Source of the DNA: UBA4582 sp002389265
GTDB lineage: Bacteria; Pseudomonadota; Gammaproteobacteria; Pseudomonadales; Azotimanducaceae
Assembly (NCBI GenBank): GCA_943788825.1
Contig: CALSRT010000014.1
Coordinates: 1 to 64,000 of the forward strand
Reading direction: 5' to 3'
Length of the DNA: 64,000 bases
Shown here: one piece after another, positions 55,218 through 63,169 of the stretch
How the letters are laid out: the number at the start of each line of letters is the position of its first letter
How positions within the stretch are numbered: the stretch's first letter is position 1
Program-made: the position numbers and the translations under genes
Notes under the pieces: generated by a model
Databases searched by the model: none
What the model was told of the DNA's origin: nothing
The model's input: the letters and a program-made list of their open reading frames with translations, nothing else

Positions 55218-55495
55218 TTACCTCCTGCTGGGCTTCGCCAATTTCGAGTGAGTCTCATCAGCGGCGAAAATCAGGTGGTCTTCAACGCCACGCGTCCGGC
55301 CCACAACACCGTGCCACCGACTTTTCGTTACAACGGCATGTCAGCTTTACTATAACGACTGTAAGCATCCCAGCCCGACCCGTCGCTATCTAAAGAATGT
55401 TCGCGAAAGCGGACCAGATTCACCATAACAATGGTGTCTTTGTCTGGCAGAGACGCTAATAATTGTGCGTGAAGTAACTCGCGTAATTCCGCCAT
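55218..55495 (-). pseudogene. Broken DUF1330-family gene
   Basis: From an ATG at 55495 the minus strand reads MAELRELLHAQLLASL, then DTIVMVNLVRFREH and GWDAYSRYSKADMPL, and hits TAA (55328-55330), probably a changed Leu codon. Beyond it the frame continues with RKVGGTVLWAGR. A shifted frame then gives VEDHLIFAADETHSKLAK and a stop at 55218. The first part matches DUF1330 (compare VNLLKFKARA of the gene at 23817) and the last part looks like a DUF1330 C-terminus, so roughly 40-50 internal codons appear deleted. It lies between a GFA gene and an alpha/beta hydrolase on the same strand. Confidence 0.65.
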
Positions 55496-55534
55496 GAACT
55501 GTCTCCGTCATTAATTTTTCTGCGCACCACGCCC

Positions 55535-56374
55535 TTAACTTGCCAGGAATTTCAGCAGGGCTTGATTGAAAATTTCGGGTTGATCCATGAGCGGCAAATG
55601 TCCCGCCTCTCGAATAGACTGAAAACTGGCGTTCGGCATCACATCCGCCGCGGCTTGACCATGACTCATGGAAAAAAATTTGTCATCCTCGCCCCATACA
55701 ATCAGGGTTTGATGGGCAATACGTTGCAGTTCCGCCTCAGCCATTGGCGCCACCGCGGCGCCCCTGCCCTGAGAAAAAGCCTGTTTACCGCCTGGTTTCT
55801 TCAGTACCTCTACGGAATAGTGCCGATGGGCAGGCACCCGCTTGGCCGTATCATTGAGCAGAAACCGCGATTGAAACCGACTGGCCGCATTTGACGGCAG
55901 CAGGTTCATCCACAACATAGAGATAAACGACGGCAACGACGGTTGAGCACCCAAGGCAGCAGAGTCAACCAACACCAGCTTGTCTACCAACTCTGGATTT
56001 TCCAGTGCCAGCTGCAGCGCGATGGCACCGCCCTGAGACAAGCCCACGATGTGCGCTCTTGCTATACCCAACGCCTGCATAAAGTCGCGCAGCCAAGCGG
56101 CAAAAAATGGTCTGTCATAAGCCCCATCAGGCTTATCAGATTCACCGTAGCCGATGATATCCGGAGCAATTACCCGATATTTTTCTGCCAAGGATCCCAG
56201 CGACGGATACCATGTCACCGCGCCCGCGCCCGCGCCATGCAGACAAATAACCGGTGCACCGAGGCCTGCCTGAAGGTACGCGGTCTTGACGGTGCCAACA
56301 GTAATATCTAGTTGTTCAACCGGCACCGCTGTAGGTGCTTTAATCAAATCAATAAGAGTTTGTCGGTGACTCAT
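55535..56374 (-). CDS. Alpha/beta hydrolase (MhpC/BphD-like)
   Basis: The 279-residue protein shows CLHGAGAGAVTWYPSL (oxyanion), nucleophile in VGLSQGGAIAL, acid in WGEDDKFF and His in EAGHLPLMDQPE. HGAGAGA plus GLSQGG resembles meta-cleavage-product hydrolases and related esterases; no aromatic-ring genes adjoin it, so substrate is open. GGA lies shortly before the ATG at 56374. Confidence 0.87.
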   Translation of the reverse strand: MSHRQTLIDLIKAPTAVPVEQLDITVGTVKTAYLQAGLGAPVICLHGAGAGAVTWYPSLGSLAEKYRVIAPDIIGYGESDKPDGAYDRPFFAAWLRDFMQALGIARAHIVGLSQGGAIALQLALENPELVDKLVLVDSAALGAQPSLPSFISMLWMNLLPSNAASRFQSRFLLNDTAKRVPAHRHYSVEVLKKPGGKQAFSQGRGAAVAPMAEAELQRIAHQTLIVWGEDDKFFSMSHGQAAADVMPNASFQSIREAGHLPLMDQPEIFNQALLKFLAS

Positions 56375-56492
56375 ATTTCCATCCCTTGATGACGACTCTA
56401 TCCATCAGCGCTTTATCTATTAGCGCTGTATTAATTAGCGACTAGCTGGCGATCCTTTGCACCTACCCACTACACTTATCCACTATACCTAT

Positions 56493-56533
56493 GTGAATCG
56501 TAATCGTGAATCGTGAATCGTGAATCGTGAATC
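56493..56533. repeat. 7-bp tandem repeat (GTGAATC), five copies
   Basis: GTGAATC occurs at 56493, 56506, 56513, 56520 and 56527, with a 6-bp variant at 56500. The array stops 9 bp before the stop codon of the serine hydrolase at 56543. Looser repeats (ATTAGCG; CCACTA) continue leftward to about 56405. Confidence 0.9.
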
Positions 56534-56542
56534 ATCGCTATA

Positions 56543-57757
56543 TTAGAGCTGGCCCACAATTGACCGGAAAAACTCAAAGCTCTCCAATTCCCGATAGGAT
56601 GACTCATCATTTGTCAGGCCATACTTCGGGTTGGCAGACAGCTTGACGATCACCACATTTCGTTGCGGGTTGACGAAAACAAATTGGTTGTAGACGCCAA
56701 TTGCCGAAAACTCACCTTCGTCACTGACCGGTAGCCACCACTGGTAACCATAAGATACCGGAAATTCAGGATGGGCTGTCGCCAACAGGTGTGGCGCATC
56801 AGCGATCAACGAGTCTCGCACCCAAGATTCGGGCACAATCTGTCGCCCCTGCCACTTGCCCTGCTGAAGATACAGCTGGCCGAGTTTCGCATAATCACGG
56901 GCCGTCACCTGCAAACCACCAGCCGCCATTTCCACGCCAGCATCGTCGGTGATCCAGTAGGCATCATGTTCCATGCCCAGCGGCCCCCAAAGCTTGATCT
57001 GCGCATACTCTGACATGGACATGCCCGTCGCTCGAGCGAGCAGCATACCCAGCGCCTGAGTGTCGGTGGAATTGTAATAATTGTAGGTTCCCGGCGGCTT
57101 TTCTCGCTCGAGACTCGCGGTAAAATCATCAAAGGAACTGCCCGCTGCCATCACTGCACCATAGCGCATGATGTCCGAGTTCGGATCACTGTAATCCTCG
57201 TTCCAGCGCGCCCCGGATGACATCTGCAGCACATCCTTGATACGCACTCCGTCGTAAGCGGAGCCCAGCAACTCGGGCACGTAGGTGGTGATCGGCGCTT
57301 CAACTCCGGAGATCAGTTGCTCGTCGATCGCAATACCAATAAGGGCCGAGACAAAACTCTTAGCCACCGACATGGACATCCAATTCACATCAACGCCACC
57401 AGTCAACCAGTAGTCTTCATAACGAATTTCGCCATCCTGGATCACCAGCAACGCCACTGTCCGGGTGTCGTCAAGAAACTGAGTCACCTCATAATTCTCG
57501 CCATCAAAGGCATAAAACTCAGGCAGGGTCATCGTCTTGCCGACAGGGAACCGGTCAGAATTTGGCCCGGCTTTAATGGTTCTCGTTGGAAACACTGTTT
57601 TTAAACGATTGAACAACTCATACTGTTCAGCTCCCGTGAACAGGGAGCCGACGAAGGTGATGCGCTCGTCAACTGGGTTTTGGTCACCGGGTAAAAAACT
57701 GAGCGCCACGTAAATAGCCAGACAAAAAATCACCACACTACTTATATATTTCAACAT
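56543..57757 (-). CDS. Membrane-anchored serine hydrolase, class C beta-lactamase-like
   Basis: A 404-residue protein with an N-terminal signal or anchor (YISSVVIFCLAIYVALSFL), SxxK in MSMSVAKSFVSAL, YxN in YNYYNSTD and a late GVYNQFVFVNP region in place of KTG. It belongs to the same 6-aminohexanoate-dimer-hydrolase/esterase-like group as the gene at 43137, but is exported. AGGAG lies 7 nt before the ATG at 57757, ruling out the longer frame. Confidence 0.85.
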   Translation of the reverse strand: MLKYISSVVIFCLAIYVALSFLPGDQNPVDERITFVGSLFTGAEQYELFNRLKTVFPTRTIKAGPNSDRFPVGKTMTLPEFYAFDGENYEVTQFLDDTRTVALLVIQDGEIRYEDYWLTGGVDVNWMSMSVAKSFVSALIGIAIDEQLISGVEAPITTYVPELLGSAYDGVRIKDVLQMSSGARWNEDYSDPNSDIMRYGAVMAAGSSFDDFTASLEREKPPGTYNYYNSTDTQALGMLLARATGMSMSEYAQIKLWGPLGMEHDAYWITDDAGVEMAAGGLQVTARDYAKLGQLYLQQGKWQGRQIVPESWVRDSLIADAPHLLATAHPEFPVSYGYQWWLPVSDEGEFSAIGVYNQFVFVNPQRNVVIVKLSANPKYGLTNDESSYRELESFEFFRSIVGQL

Positions 57758-58121
57758 CTTTGAACTCCTGGTTCGGTATGGGCTACCGAGGTCAACACAC
57801 AAATCATCAGCTGCGAGTCTCACACGCCTTTGACCTTTCACCATCTTTAGCACCATCTCTTCGATGAGAATTTCCGACTTTATGCTGCTTGCTATGCGAA
57901 CACAACAGGTGACAAATAGTTAAGTGAGCTATGCGGGCGAACAAGATTGTAGTGCTCCCGCCATTGATTTATTTCCAGTCTCACCGCTGCGCCTGTCATG
58001 CAACCTGGAGCAGACCGCATGGACTATATATTTTGCCTTTCGGTTGCGCGATGCAGAGCGTCTTCCGGTTGGATTGGTTAAGGTGTAGGCCTCTATAGTC
58101 ATTCAATCGCCAGAGGGCTTT
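57758..58121. other. Intergenic region, nothing recognised
   Basis: Divergent spacer between the serine hydrolase and the small alpha/beta hydrolase. I see no gene, repeat or clear promoter in it. Confidence 0.45.
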
Positions 58122-58667
58122 ATGTCAATACTATACATCACTGGCCGCAACGGTCACTTACAGCGTGGCCTTGGCGAATATTTGAATCGCCTGACTGGCA
58201 GCTTCAGTGGCATATCACTGGATCCAGTCTTTTTACGGCAGCCCTTCAATGAACAGGTCGCTAGAATTCAATCAGCGATCGAGTCGCCTACTGACTACAA
58301 ACTAGTTGCCAACTCCTACGGCGGGTATCTTCTGCTGCATGCGCTGATTGATCGGACAAAAATTGAGCACGATGTCCTGCTCCTGTCTCCTGTGCTTGGT
58401 AAAGCGATATCTCTTGAGTCAATGAGCTTTAGCAGGCCGCCAGGTGCCAACCGTCTGTTAGAGGCGCTGGAGCAAGGCAGGATTGCCAAACCGCGACATA
58501 TTGAGATTCATACGGGCGAGGTTGATCACTCCTGTTGCCCCCTGTTAGCAGCGAAGTTTGCAGAGGGCATCCCGGCGGATCGGCTTGAGCTCATTCCTGG
58601 ACAGGGTCATAGGATTGACCGACCGATTGTTCAGGGTATCATCGACGACTTCATCACCAGAGGGTAG
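58122..58667 (+). CDS. Small alpha/beta hydrolase-like protein
   Basis: The 181-residue protein has a likely nucleophile in VANSYGGYLLL and a late His in PGQGHRIDRP, the spacing of small serine hydrolases such as the RBBP9/YdeN group; the acid would be in HTGEVDHSC. It is short for the fold but appears whole. Its stop is followed immediately by the remains of an ADP-ribosylglycohydrolase gene on the same strand. Function unknown. Confidence 0.7.
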   Translation: MSILYITGRNGHLQRGLGEYLNRLTGSFSGISLDPVFLRQPFNEQVARIQSAIESPTDYKLVANSYGGYLLLHALIDRTKIEHDVLLLSPVLGKAISLESMSFSRPPGANRLLEALEQGRIAKPRHIEIHTGEVDHSCCPLLAAKFAEGIPADRLELIPGQGHRIDRPIVQGIIDDFITRG

Positions 58668-58910
58668 AGACTACGCTCGGCGCAATAGCAGGCGATATCA
58701 TCGGTGCCGTTTACGAGTTCAAACTACAAAGCCACGGGCTTCCACGCCTTGATCTATGCCCGTGCGCGATTCACTAACGACACGGTTTGCACAGTCGCCA
58801 GTGCTGACTGTATTCTCAATCATAAGACCCCGGCTGATGCGTTACGAGAATAGTGTCAACGATACTGGACAAACGACGGCTGGGGCCTGAAGTATGCTAA
58901 GTGGTTGTGA
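58668..58910 (+). pseudogene. ADP-ribosylglycohydrolase (DraG-like) N-terminal remnant
   Basis: A first frame reads TLGAIAGDIIGAVYEF; after a frame change near 58750-58765 a second reads ARFTNDTVCTVASADCILNH, KTPADALRE, a TAG where Trp would be expected, then CQRYWTNDGWGLKYAKWL. GAIAGDIIGSxYE and RFTDDTxxTxAxA are metal-binding signatures of ADP-ribosylglycohydrolases, which remove ADP-ribose from proteins. Homology stops at about 58907, where the IS3-family orfA remnant begins on the other strand. The rest of the gene is gone. Confidence 0.7.
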
Positions 58911-59007
58911 GCTTCAGCACAGGCAGTGAGCTCCGGGAATTGGTGATGGTTTCAGCTTGCTTCAAGATGGTCAGTATCTGGCTATCGGTAAACCTTGATG
59001 TCTTCAT
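58897..59007 (-). mobile_element. IS3-family (IS407-like) transposase orfA remnant
   Basis: From ATG at 59007, with GGAG 7 nt upstream, the frame reads MKTSRFTDSQILTILKQAE and degenerates to a stop at 58897. MKxSRFTxxQI-LKQAE is the opening helix-turn-helix of OrfA in the IS407 group of IS3 elements. Only about 25 codons are recognisable. The IS end that should lie beyond 59007 is not defined; no terminal repeat pair or target duplication could be matched. Confidence 0.65.
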
Positions 59008-59251
59008 GCAGAATCTCCTGTACAAATATTACGAGAAAATTCTACTTTTGAGCACGGCTACTTAGAGGGGGTATTACCCAGTGGCCTGCACCTCGCCGAA
59101 GAATATCGCGCACAGCCAGTTCTTCGCCGTTTCCCTGTTGCTTTACACTGGAAGCTGAACGGTACTAATGTAGTGAATTCATGAACGACTGAATTTGTGC
59201 TATAAACGTGCCTTCAGTTCGTCGATTTACCTAGCCTTGGACTCAATACTT

Positions 59252-59866
59252 ATGAACACGGCCTTCCCCGAACAATTTTTTCAACGCCAAGATGAATCAG
59301 CGGACCAGAACTTTTACAGCCAACCTCGTTTCGTGACTCACATTGACGACGTCACCATTAGCAGCCTGACTGAGTTTTACCGTGAGCAGATTGCGCCTGG
59401 AAGTCGCGTACTTGACCTCATGTCATCATGGATTTCTCATCTACCTGAGGGCGTAGGTTATGCTCATGTTTCTGGACTTGGCATGAACGCTGCTGAGCTT
59501 GAGGCAAATCCGCGGCTTCATCATTATTGCGTGCAGGATTTGAACATCACCCCAACCTTACCTTTTGCCGACAATTCTTTTGATGCTGTGTTAATCGCTG
59601 TTTCTATTCAGTATCTGGTAAAGCCTGTAGAAGTCATGACTGAGATAAATCGCTGCTTGACCACCGGTGGACAGTGCATCGTTGCCATGTCACACAGACT
59701 CTTTCCCACAAAAGCCATTCATGCCTTCCACATCCTATCACCTGCAGATCGATGCCGGCTTGTTGCTACCTATATGGAAAAAGGTGGACTGACAGAAATA
59801 GAAGCGTTGGATCATTCTCCTCATACGGGAGACCCATTGTGGATAGTGAGAAGTTACTGCAGCTAA
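59252..59866 (+). CDS. SAM-dependent methyltransferase-like protein
   Basis: The 204-residue protein has a motif I equivalent in SRVLDLMSSWISHLPEG, an acidic loop and a motif IV region FADNSFDAVLIAVSIQYL, in Methyltransf_11 order. DLMSSW instead of DxGxGxG marks a recognised subgroup found in cyanobacteria and gammaproteobacteria with unknown acceptor. The start at the ATG at 59252 is chosen because the core follows closely; no good ribosome site is seen. Confidence 0.72.
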   Translation: MNTAFPEQFFQRQDESADQNFYSQPRFVTHIDDVTISSLTEFYREQIAPGSRVLDLMSSWISHLPEGVGYAHVSGLGMNAAELEANPRLHHYCVQDLNITPTLPFADNSFDAVLIAVSIQYLVKPVEVMTEINRCLTTGGQCIVAMSHRLFPTKAIHAFHILSPADRCRLVATYMEKGGLTEIEALDHSPHTGDPLWIVRSYCS

Positions 59867-60044
59867 AACAAATGGCAAGAACAGGCCCAATCTAAACAAG
59901 AATAATGCGACCAACCATTTATTTTCGGCATACCAGCACCCGTTAATGCTCTCGAAAAGTAACCTTACCGAAGAGCAGACTTTTCCCGCAGTGTTCGTCC
60001 AGGAGATCCTGCACGAAGACATCACGATTCACCGATAGCCAGAT

Positions 60045-60073
60045 ACGCGCTATTCATTTTGCGTATAGCGCGT
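60045..60073 (+). terminator. Hairpin downstream of the methyltransferase region
   Basis: ACGCGCTAT (60045-60053) and ATAGCGCGT (60065-60073) form a perfect 9-bp stem with an 11-nt loop, followed by TTCTT. A 30-codon frame (59946-60038) ends 6 bp before it. No other structure is seen in the 59867-60197 gap. Confidence 0.45.
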
Positions 60074-60197
60074 TTCTTGAGTCGTGATTGGGTGCGACAA
60101 AAAGGTTTCTAACAAACTAGTCGCGATTCAATCGGCACTTGTTTGTCTGGCGCAAAGACTGCAGTATCGACATCTATATTTTATTTCGGAGAACACA

Positions 60198-61136
60198 ATG
60201 CGAGCAGTTGGACTAATGGTACATGGCGGTCCTGAGGTTTTGCAGGTAGTAGATGTGCCCGCTGTAGAGGCAGGCCCTGGGCAGGTTCGAATCCGCAATT
60301 ACGCGGCAGCGGTTAATCCTACAGATGTTGTTGGCAGAAACGGCATGCGCGCTGAAGCGCAGAAAAAAGACCCACCACCCTACGTGCCTGGAATGGATGC
60401 CGCGGGTATCGTCGATCAAATCGGTGAAGGTGTCACAACGGGCATCAAAGTCGGCGATCGCGTCATGGCGATGGTTGTCCCGGACGGCACCCATGGCGCT
60501 TATCGCGAACAAATCGTGTTGGATCAAAGAGCCGTTGTGCGCGCCCCCAAGGGCACTACTCACATTGAAGCCTGCACGTTACCAATGAATGCCCTTACCG
60601 CCCGGCTGTCACTCGACTTGCTAGCACTCGAGCCAGGACAAACACTCGCCGTCACAGGTGGGCCCGGCGCTTACGGGGGTTACGTCATTCAGTTGGCCAA
60701 GGCTGATGGCTTAGTGGTCATTGCAGACTGCGCAGAATCGGATCGAGGCTTACTACAGTCACTGGGTGCAGATATCATCGTCAGTCGGGGCGACGGTTTT
60801 GCCGCCAAAATACGTGAACACTTTCCCGACGGCGTCGACGGCCTCGCGGATGGCGCATTACTTAATGAACTTGCTATTGATGCCGTAAAAAACGGCGGCA
60901 GCTTTACCGCGATTCGAGGCTTCAAGGGCGAACAACAAAGAGATATCAAATTCACCGCAACGTGGGTGACGCGTTACGACGGCGCCTATGAAAAACTCGA
61001 CCGACTAAGAGAACAGGTTGAACAGGGTGTCTTAACCCTTCGGGTCGCTGACTCGGTAGCGCCTGAAGATGCCAGTATCGCTCACGAGAGACTTGAGCGC
61101 GGTGGTACCCGTGGACGTATGGTAATCGCGTTTTAA
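60198..61136 (+). CDS. MDR-family NADP-dependent oxidoreductase (quinone-reductase-like)
   Basis: The 312-residue medium-chain dehydrogenase has the GroES-like N-terminus (GGPEVLQVVDVPAV, NPTDVVGRNG, PGMDAAGIVDQIG) and the cofactor loop VTGGPGAYGGYVIQLA. It lacks the structural-zinc Cys cluster and catalytic Cys/His ligands, so it belongs to the zinc-free quinone oxidoreductase group. GGAG lies 6 nt before the ATG at 60198, ruling out the longer frame. Confidence 0.88.
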   Translation: MRAVGLMVHGGPEVLQVVDVPAVEAGPGQVRIRNYAAAVNPTDVVGRNGMRAEAQKKDPPPYVPGMDAAGIVDQIGEGVTTGIKVGDRVMAMVVPDGTHGAYREQIVLDQRAVVRAPKGTTHIEACTLPMNALTARLSLDLLALEPGQTLAVTGGPGAYGGYVIQLAKADGLVVIADCAESDRGLLQSLGADIIVSRGDGFAAKIREHFPDGVDGLADGALLNELAIDAVKNGGSFTAIRGFKGEQQRDIKFTATWVTRYDGAYEKLDRLREQVEQGVLTLRVADSVAPEDASIAHERLERGGTRGRMVIAF

Positions 61137-61204
61137 GGTTTGAGCATTGAATTAACTTTCATTAGACCGCCATTCGTCTTACTTAAAGAGCAGTGAGAAA
61201 ACCT

Positions 61205-61738
61205 ATGATTGCACTAAAAAAAGCCGGCGTTTTTGGCCTGTGGTTATTGTTGATATTAGCCACCGCCATTGTTACCGCAGCCATTAAGCAACGCTCTGCG
61301 GATGGTCCGAATCGGGTTTTTTCTGGCGGCGCGTTAGTCACAGGCGATCTTTATCGCGGCGTCGAGCCAGACTGGCGCTTTGTGAATGACATTGACACGC
61401 TCGAACTGCAATTGCTCAATCCAGAACAGTCTCGACGGATCTGGACCGCGTCTGTCGATGGAAAAATATACGTATGGTCGGGATATATGAACAGCATGGT
61501 AGGCAAACTTTGGAAGAGTTGGCCAGCTCAAGCTGAGCAAGATGGTCGTGCCATCCTGCGGATTGATGGCGTGCGTTATGAGCGCCAGTTGGTGCGCATT
61601 ACCAGTGGCGCAGGACTCGAAGCCTTAACCGCGCTGTTAAACGAAAAGTACGGGTCGAAAGCGACGCCAGCAGCCATTGATTCCGGTGACCTGTGGATGT
61701 TCGAAGCCGCGCCAAGAACGCCTGAGGGAGCACAATAA
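61205..61738 (+). CDS. Membrane-anchored protein of unknown function
   Basis: A 177-residue protein with an N-terminal membrane segment (GVFGLWLLLILATAIVTAA), then a soluble domain with IWTASVDGKIYVWSGY and RAILRIDGVRYERQLVRIT, which resembles the split-barrel flavin-binding proteins of the nitroreductase-like DUF2255/DUF385 type; this is a weak similarity. The stop overlaps the start of a 42-codon membrane protein by one base (TAATG), so the two form a unit. The ATG at 61205 follows TGAG by 7 nt. Confidence 0.65.
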   Translation: MIALKKAGVFGLWLLLILATAIVTAAIKQRSADGPNRVFSGGALVTGDLYRGVEPDWRFVNDIDTLELQLLNPEQSRRIWTASVDGKIYVWSGYMNSMVGKLWKSWPAQAEQDGRAILRIDGVRYERQLVRITSGAGLEALTALLNEKYGSKATPAAIDSGDLWMFEAAPRTPEGAQ

Positions 61739-61866
61739 TGATGAATTTATTTATACGTATCGCCGTTGTTGTCGCCGTAACCGCACTGAGCGTATGGTTC
61801 ATACCTGGCGTTGATGACGCTGTTGAATTCTTTTTCCAAATTGTGGTTCTGATCGCTTCGAGCTAA
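61738..61866 (+). CDS. Small (42-residue) membrane protein
   Basis: The frame starts at ATG 61738, which overlaps the TAA of the upstream gene by one base and has GGAG exactly 7 nt before it. The product, MMNLFIRIAVVVAVTAL followed by SVWFIPG and VEFFFQIVVLIASS, has two hydrophobic segments joined by an acidic turn. Coupling, ribosome site and hydrophobicity support a real gene. No family is recognised; it may be a partner of the preceding anchored protein. Confidence 0.6.
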   Translation: MMNLFIRIAVVVAVTALSVWFIPGVDDAVEFFFQIVVLIASS

Positions 61867-62213
61867 ACCTACCACGCTGAGACGACCAATTGCTGAATAG
61901 AATACAAGTGATCATCGTCTGATCACTTCTGTTCAGCGGCCTGTCTACGTTTGCATGACAGAATCTAATCAGTGGCCAAATCATAAAAAACCACTCTCCC
62001 TCAATAGTCGTACTCAAAACAAACCTTGTGAGAGCAATAATTTGGGAAGTGCAAAATCGTCTTTACAAATTTTTTGGTTTATTTCTGTGTGTCTCACTAT
62101 CTTCATATCCTCGCAGCATCAGTAGGTCAGCGGCACGTTTAACGAGGTAGATGATAAAGCATTCCGATACCGTGACCCGTTCAACGCACGCCATAGTGCC
62201 GCCAACCCCATGA
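61867..62213. other. Intergenic region, nothing recognised
   Basis: This lies between the small membrane protein and the converging lipoprotein gene. No gene, repeat or convincing terminator is seen. Confidence 0.45.
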
Positions 62214-62741
62214 TTACAATCTTGAGCCTGTCAGCTTGATCTCTGACATTTGCCAAACTGTCTCGAACTCCCCATAAACTGTTGCAGCCTCGGTGGTCTT
62301 TCCTTGGGCATCAAGGGCCTGTGATAAGCCAAACAGTGACCAGCCATTGCGCGGATAGTCTGTCAGGTCTTTGCGATACACCGCCTCGGCTTCCGTTGCC
62401 TGATCATTCTTCAACAGCGCGTATCCCAGTGATTGACGCGTAGGATAGTACCAGAAGGGGGGCTCGGTGTAGGGTAGTCGATCCTGAAAGGCCACGGCCT
62501 TCTCAACGTCAGCAACCGCACTGGGATCACTGGTTGTAATTCCATGGTGATAATCTCCCATGCCCTCAAACAACGGGGCGCCAGCACGATCTATTAACGC
62601 CTGGTCTGGGTTGGCGGCCGTTGCGGTGTCATCGCTAACATTTTCTGCTATCGCAGCCGTTTCCATCTTGCTGTTGCTACATCCGGCAAGGCCAAGGAAC
62701 AGGGTCGACAAGATAATCGACAGGAGTTTGAAATGACTCAT
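62214..62741 (-). CDS. TPR-like lipoprotein
   Basis: The 175-residue protein has a lipoprotein signal (LLSIILSTLFLGLAGC, Cys 21), a linker of about 25 residues and two helix-turn-helix repeats of tetratricopeptide character (QSLGYALLKNDQATEAEAVYRK; WSLFGLSQALDAQGKTTEAA). It resembles the C-terminal part of larger TPR proteins found downstream of lipid-metabolism genes. AGGA lies 7 nt before the ATG at 62741. Role unknown, probably protein-protein contacts at the membrane. Confidence 0.75.
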   Translation of the reverse strand: MSHFKLLSIILSTLFLGLAGCSNSKMETAAIAENVSDDTATAANPDQALIDRAGAPLFEGMGDYHHGITTSDPSAVADVEKAVAFQDRLPYTEPPFWYYPTRQSLGYALLKNDQATEAEAVYRKDLTDYPRNGWSLFGLSQALDAQGKTTEAATVYGEFETVWQMSEIKLTGSRL

Positions 62742-62928
62742 AAGCACATCCTTAATTAGCATGGAGGATTAGGCTATTTTTACGCCAAAGAATCACTACC
62801 CCACCCCAAATATTTTAATCTTGAAAGGCAATACCACTCACAGAATATCGCCTTCGAGACTCTATCGAACAATGAAGGTACCTCCGCCGAACCCTATACT
62901 TTTCAACTCACAGCGCCTGGCTTTAGCT

Positions 62929-63040
62929 CCCTGACTCCGGCACCCTGACTTCGGCGCCCTGACTTCGACACCCTAACTTCGACACCCTGACTTCGACACC
63001 CTGAATTCGACACCCTGAATTCGACACACTGAATTCAACA
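62929..63040. repeat. 14-bp tandem repeat, eight copies
   Basis: Eight consecutive 14-bp units of consensus CCCTGACTTCGACA (variants CCGGCA, GAATTC) run from 62929 to 63040, with a detached ninth copy at 63053-63067. The units drift in order (ACTCCGG, ACTTCG, AATTCG), the pattern of growth by duplication at one end. It is the largest array in the window and lies about 130 bp before the SDR gene at 63170. Confidence 0.95.
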
Positions 63041-63169
63041 CATGGCGTAGAGCCCTGAATTTCAACAAACTGTCCTCCTCTACCTCCTCATGCTAATGTG
63101 GTCGCCTGCGATCAATGCACGGGCGCCACTGGGGCGCAATCAACTTAGATAACTCAAACGTGAACTCCT

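Noticed and set aside
60285..60300. GGTTCGAATCC, resembling a tRNA T-arm
   Set aside because: It lies inside the MDR oxidoreductase frame (VRIRNY) and has no acceptor stem or anticodon arm around it.
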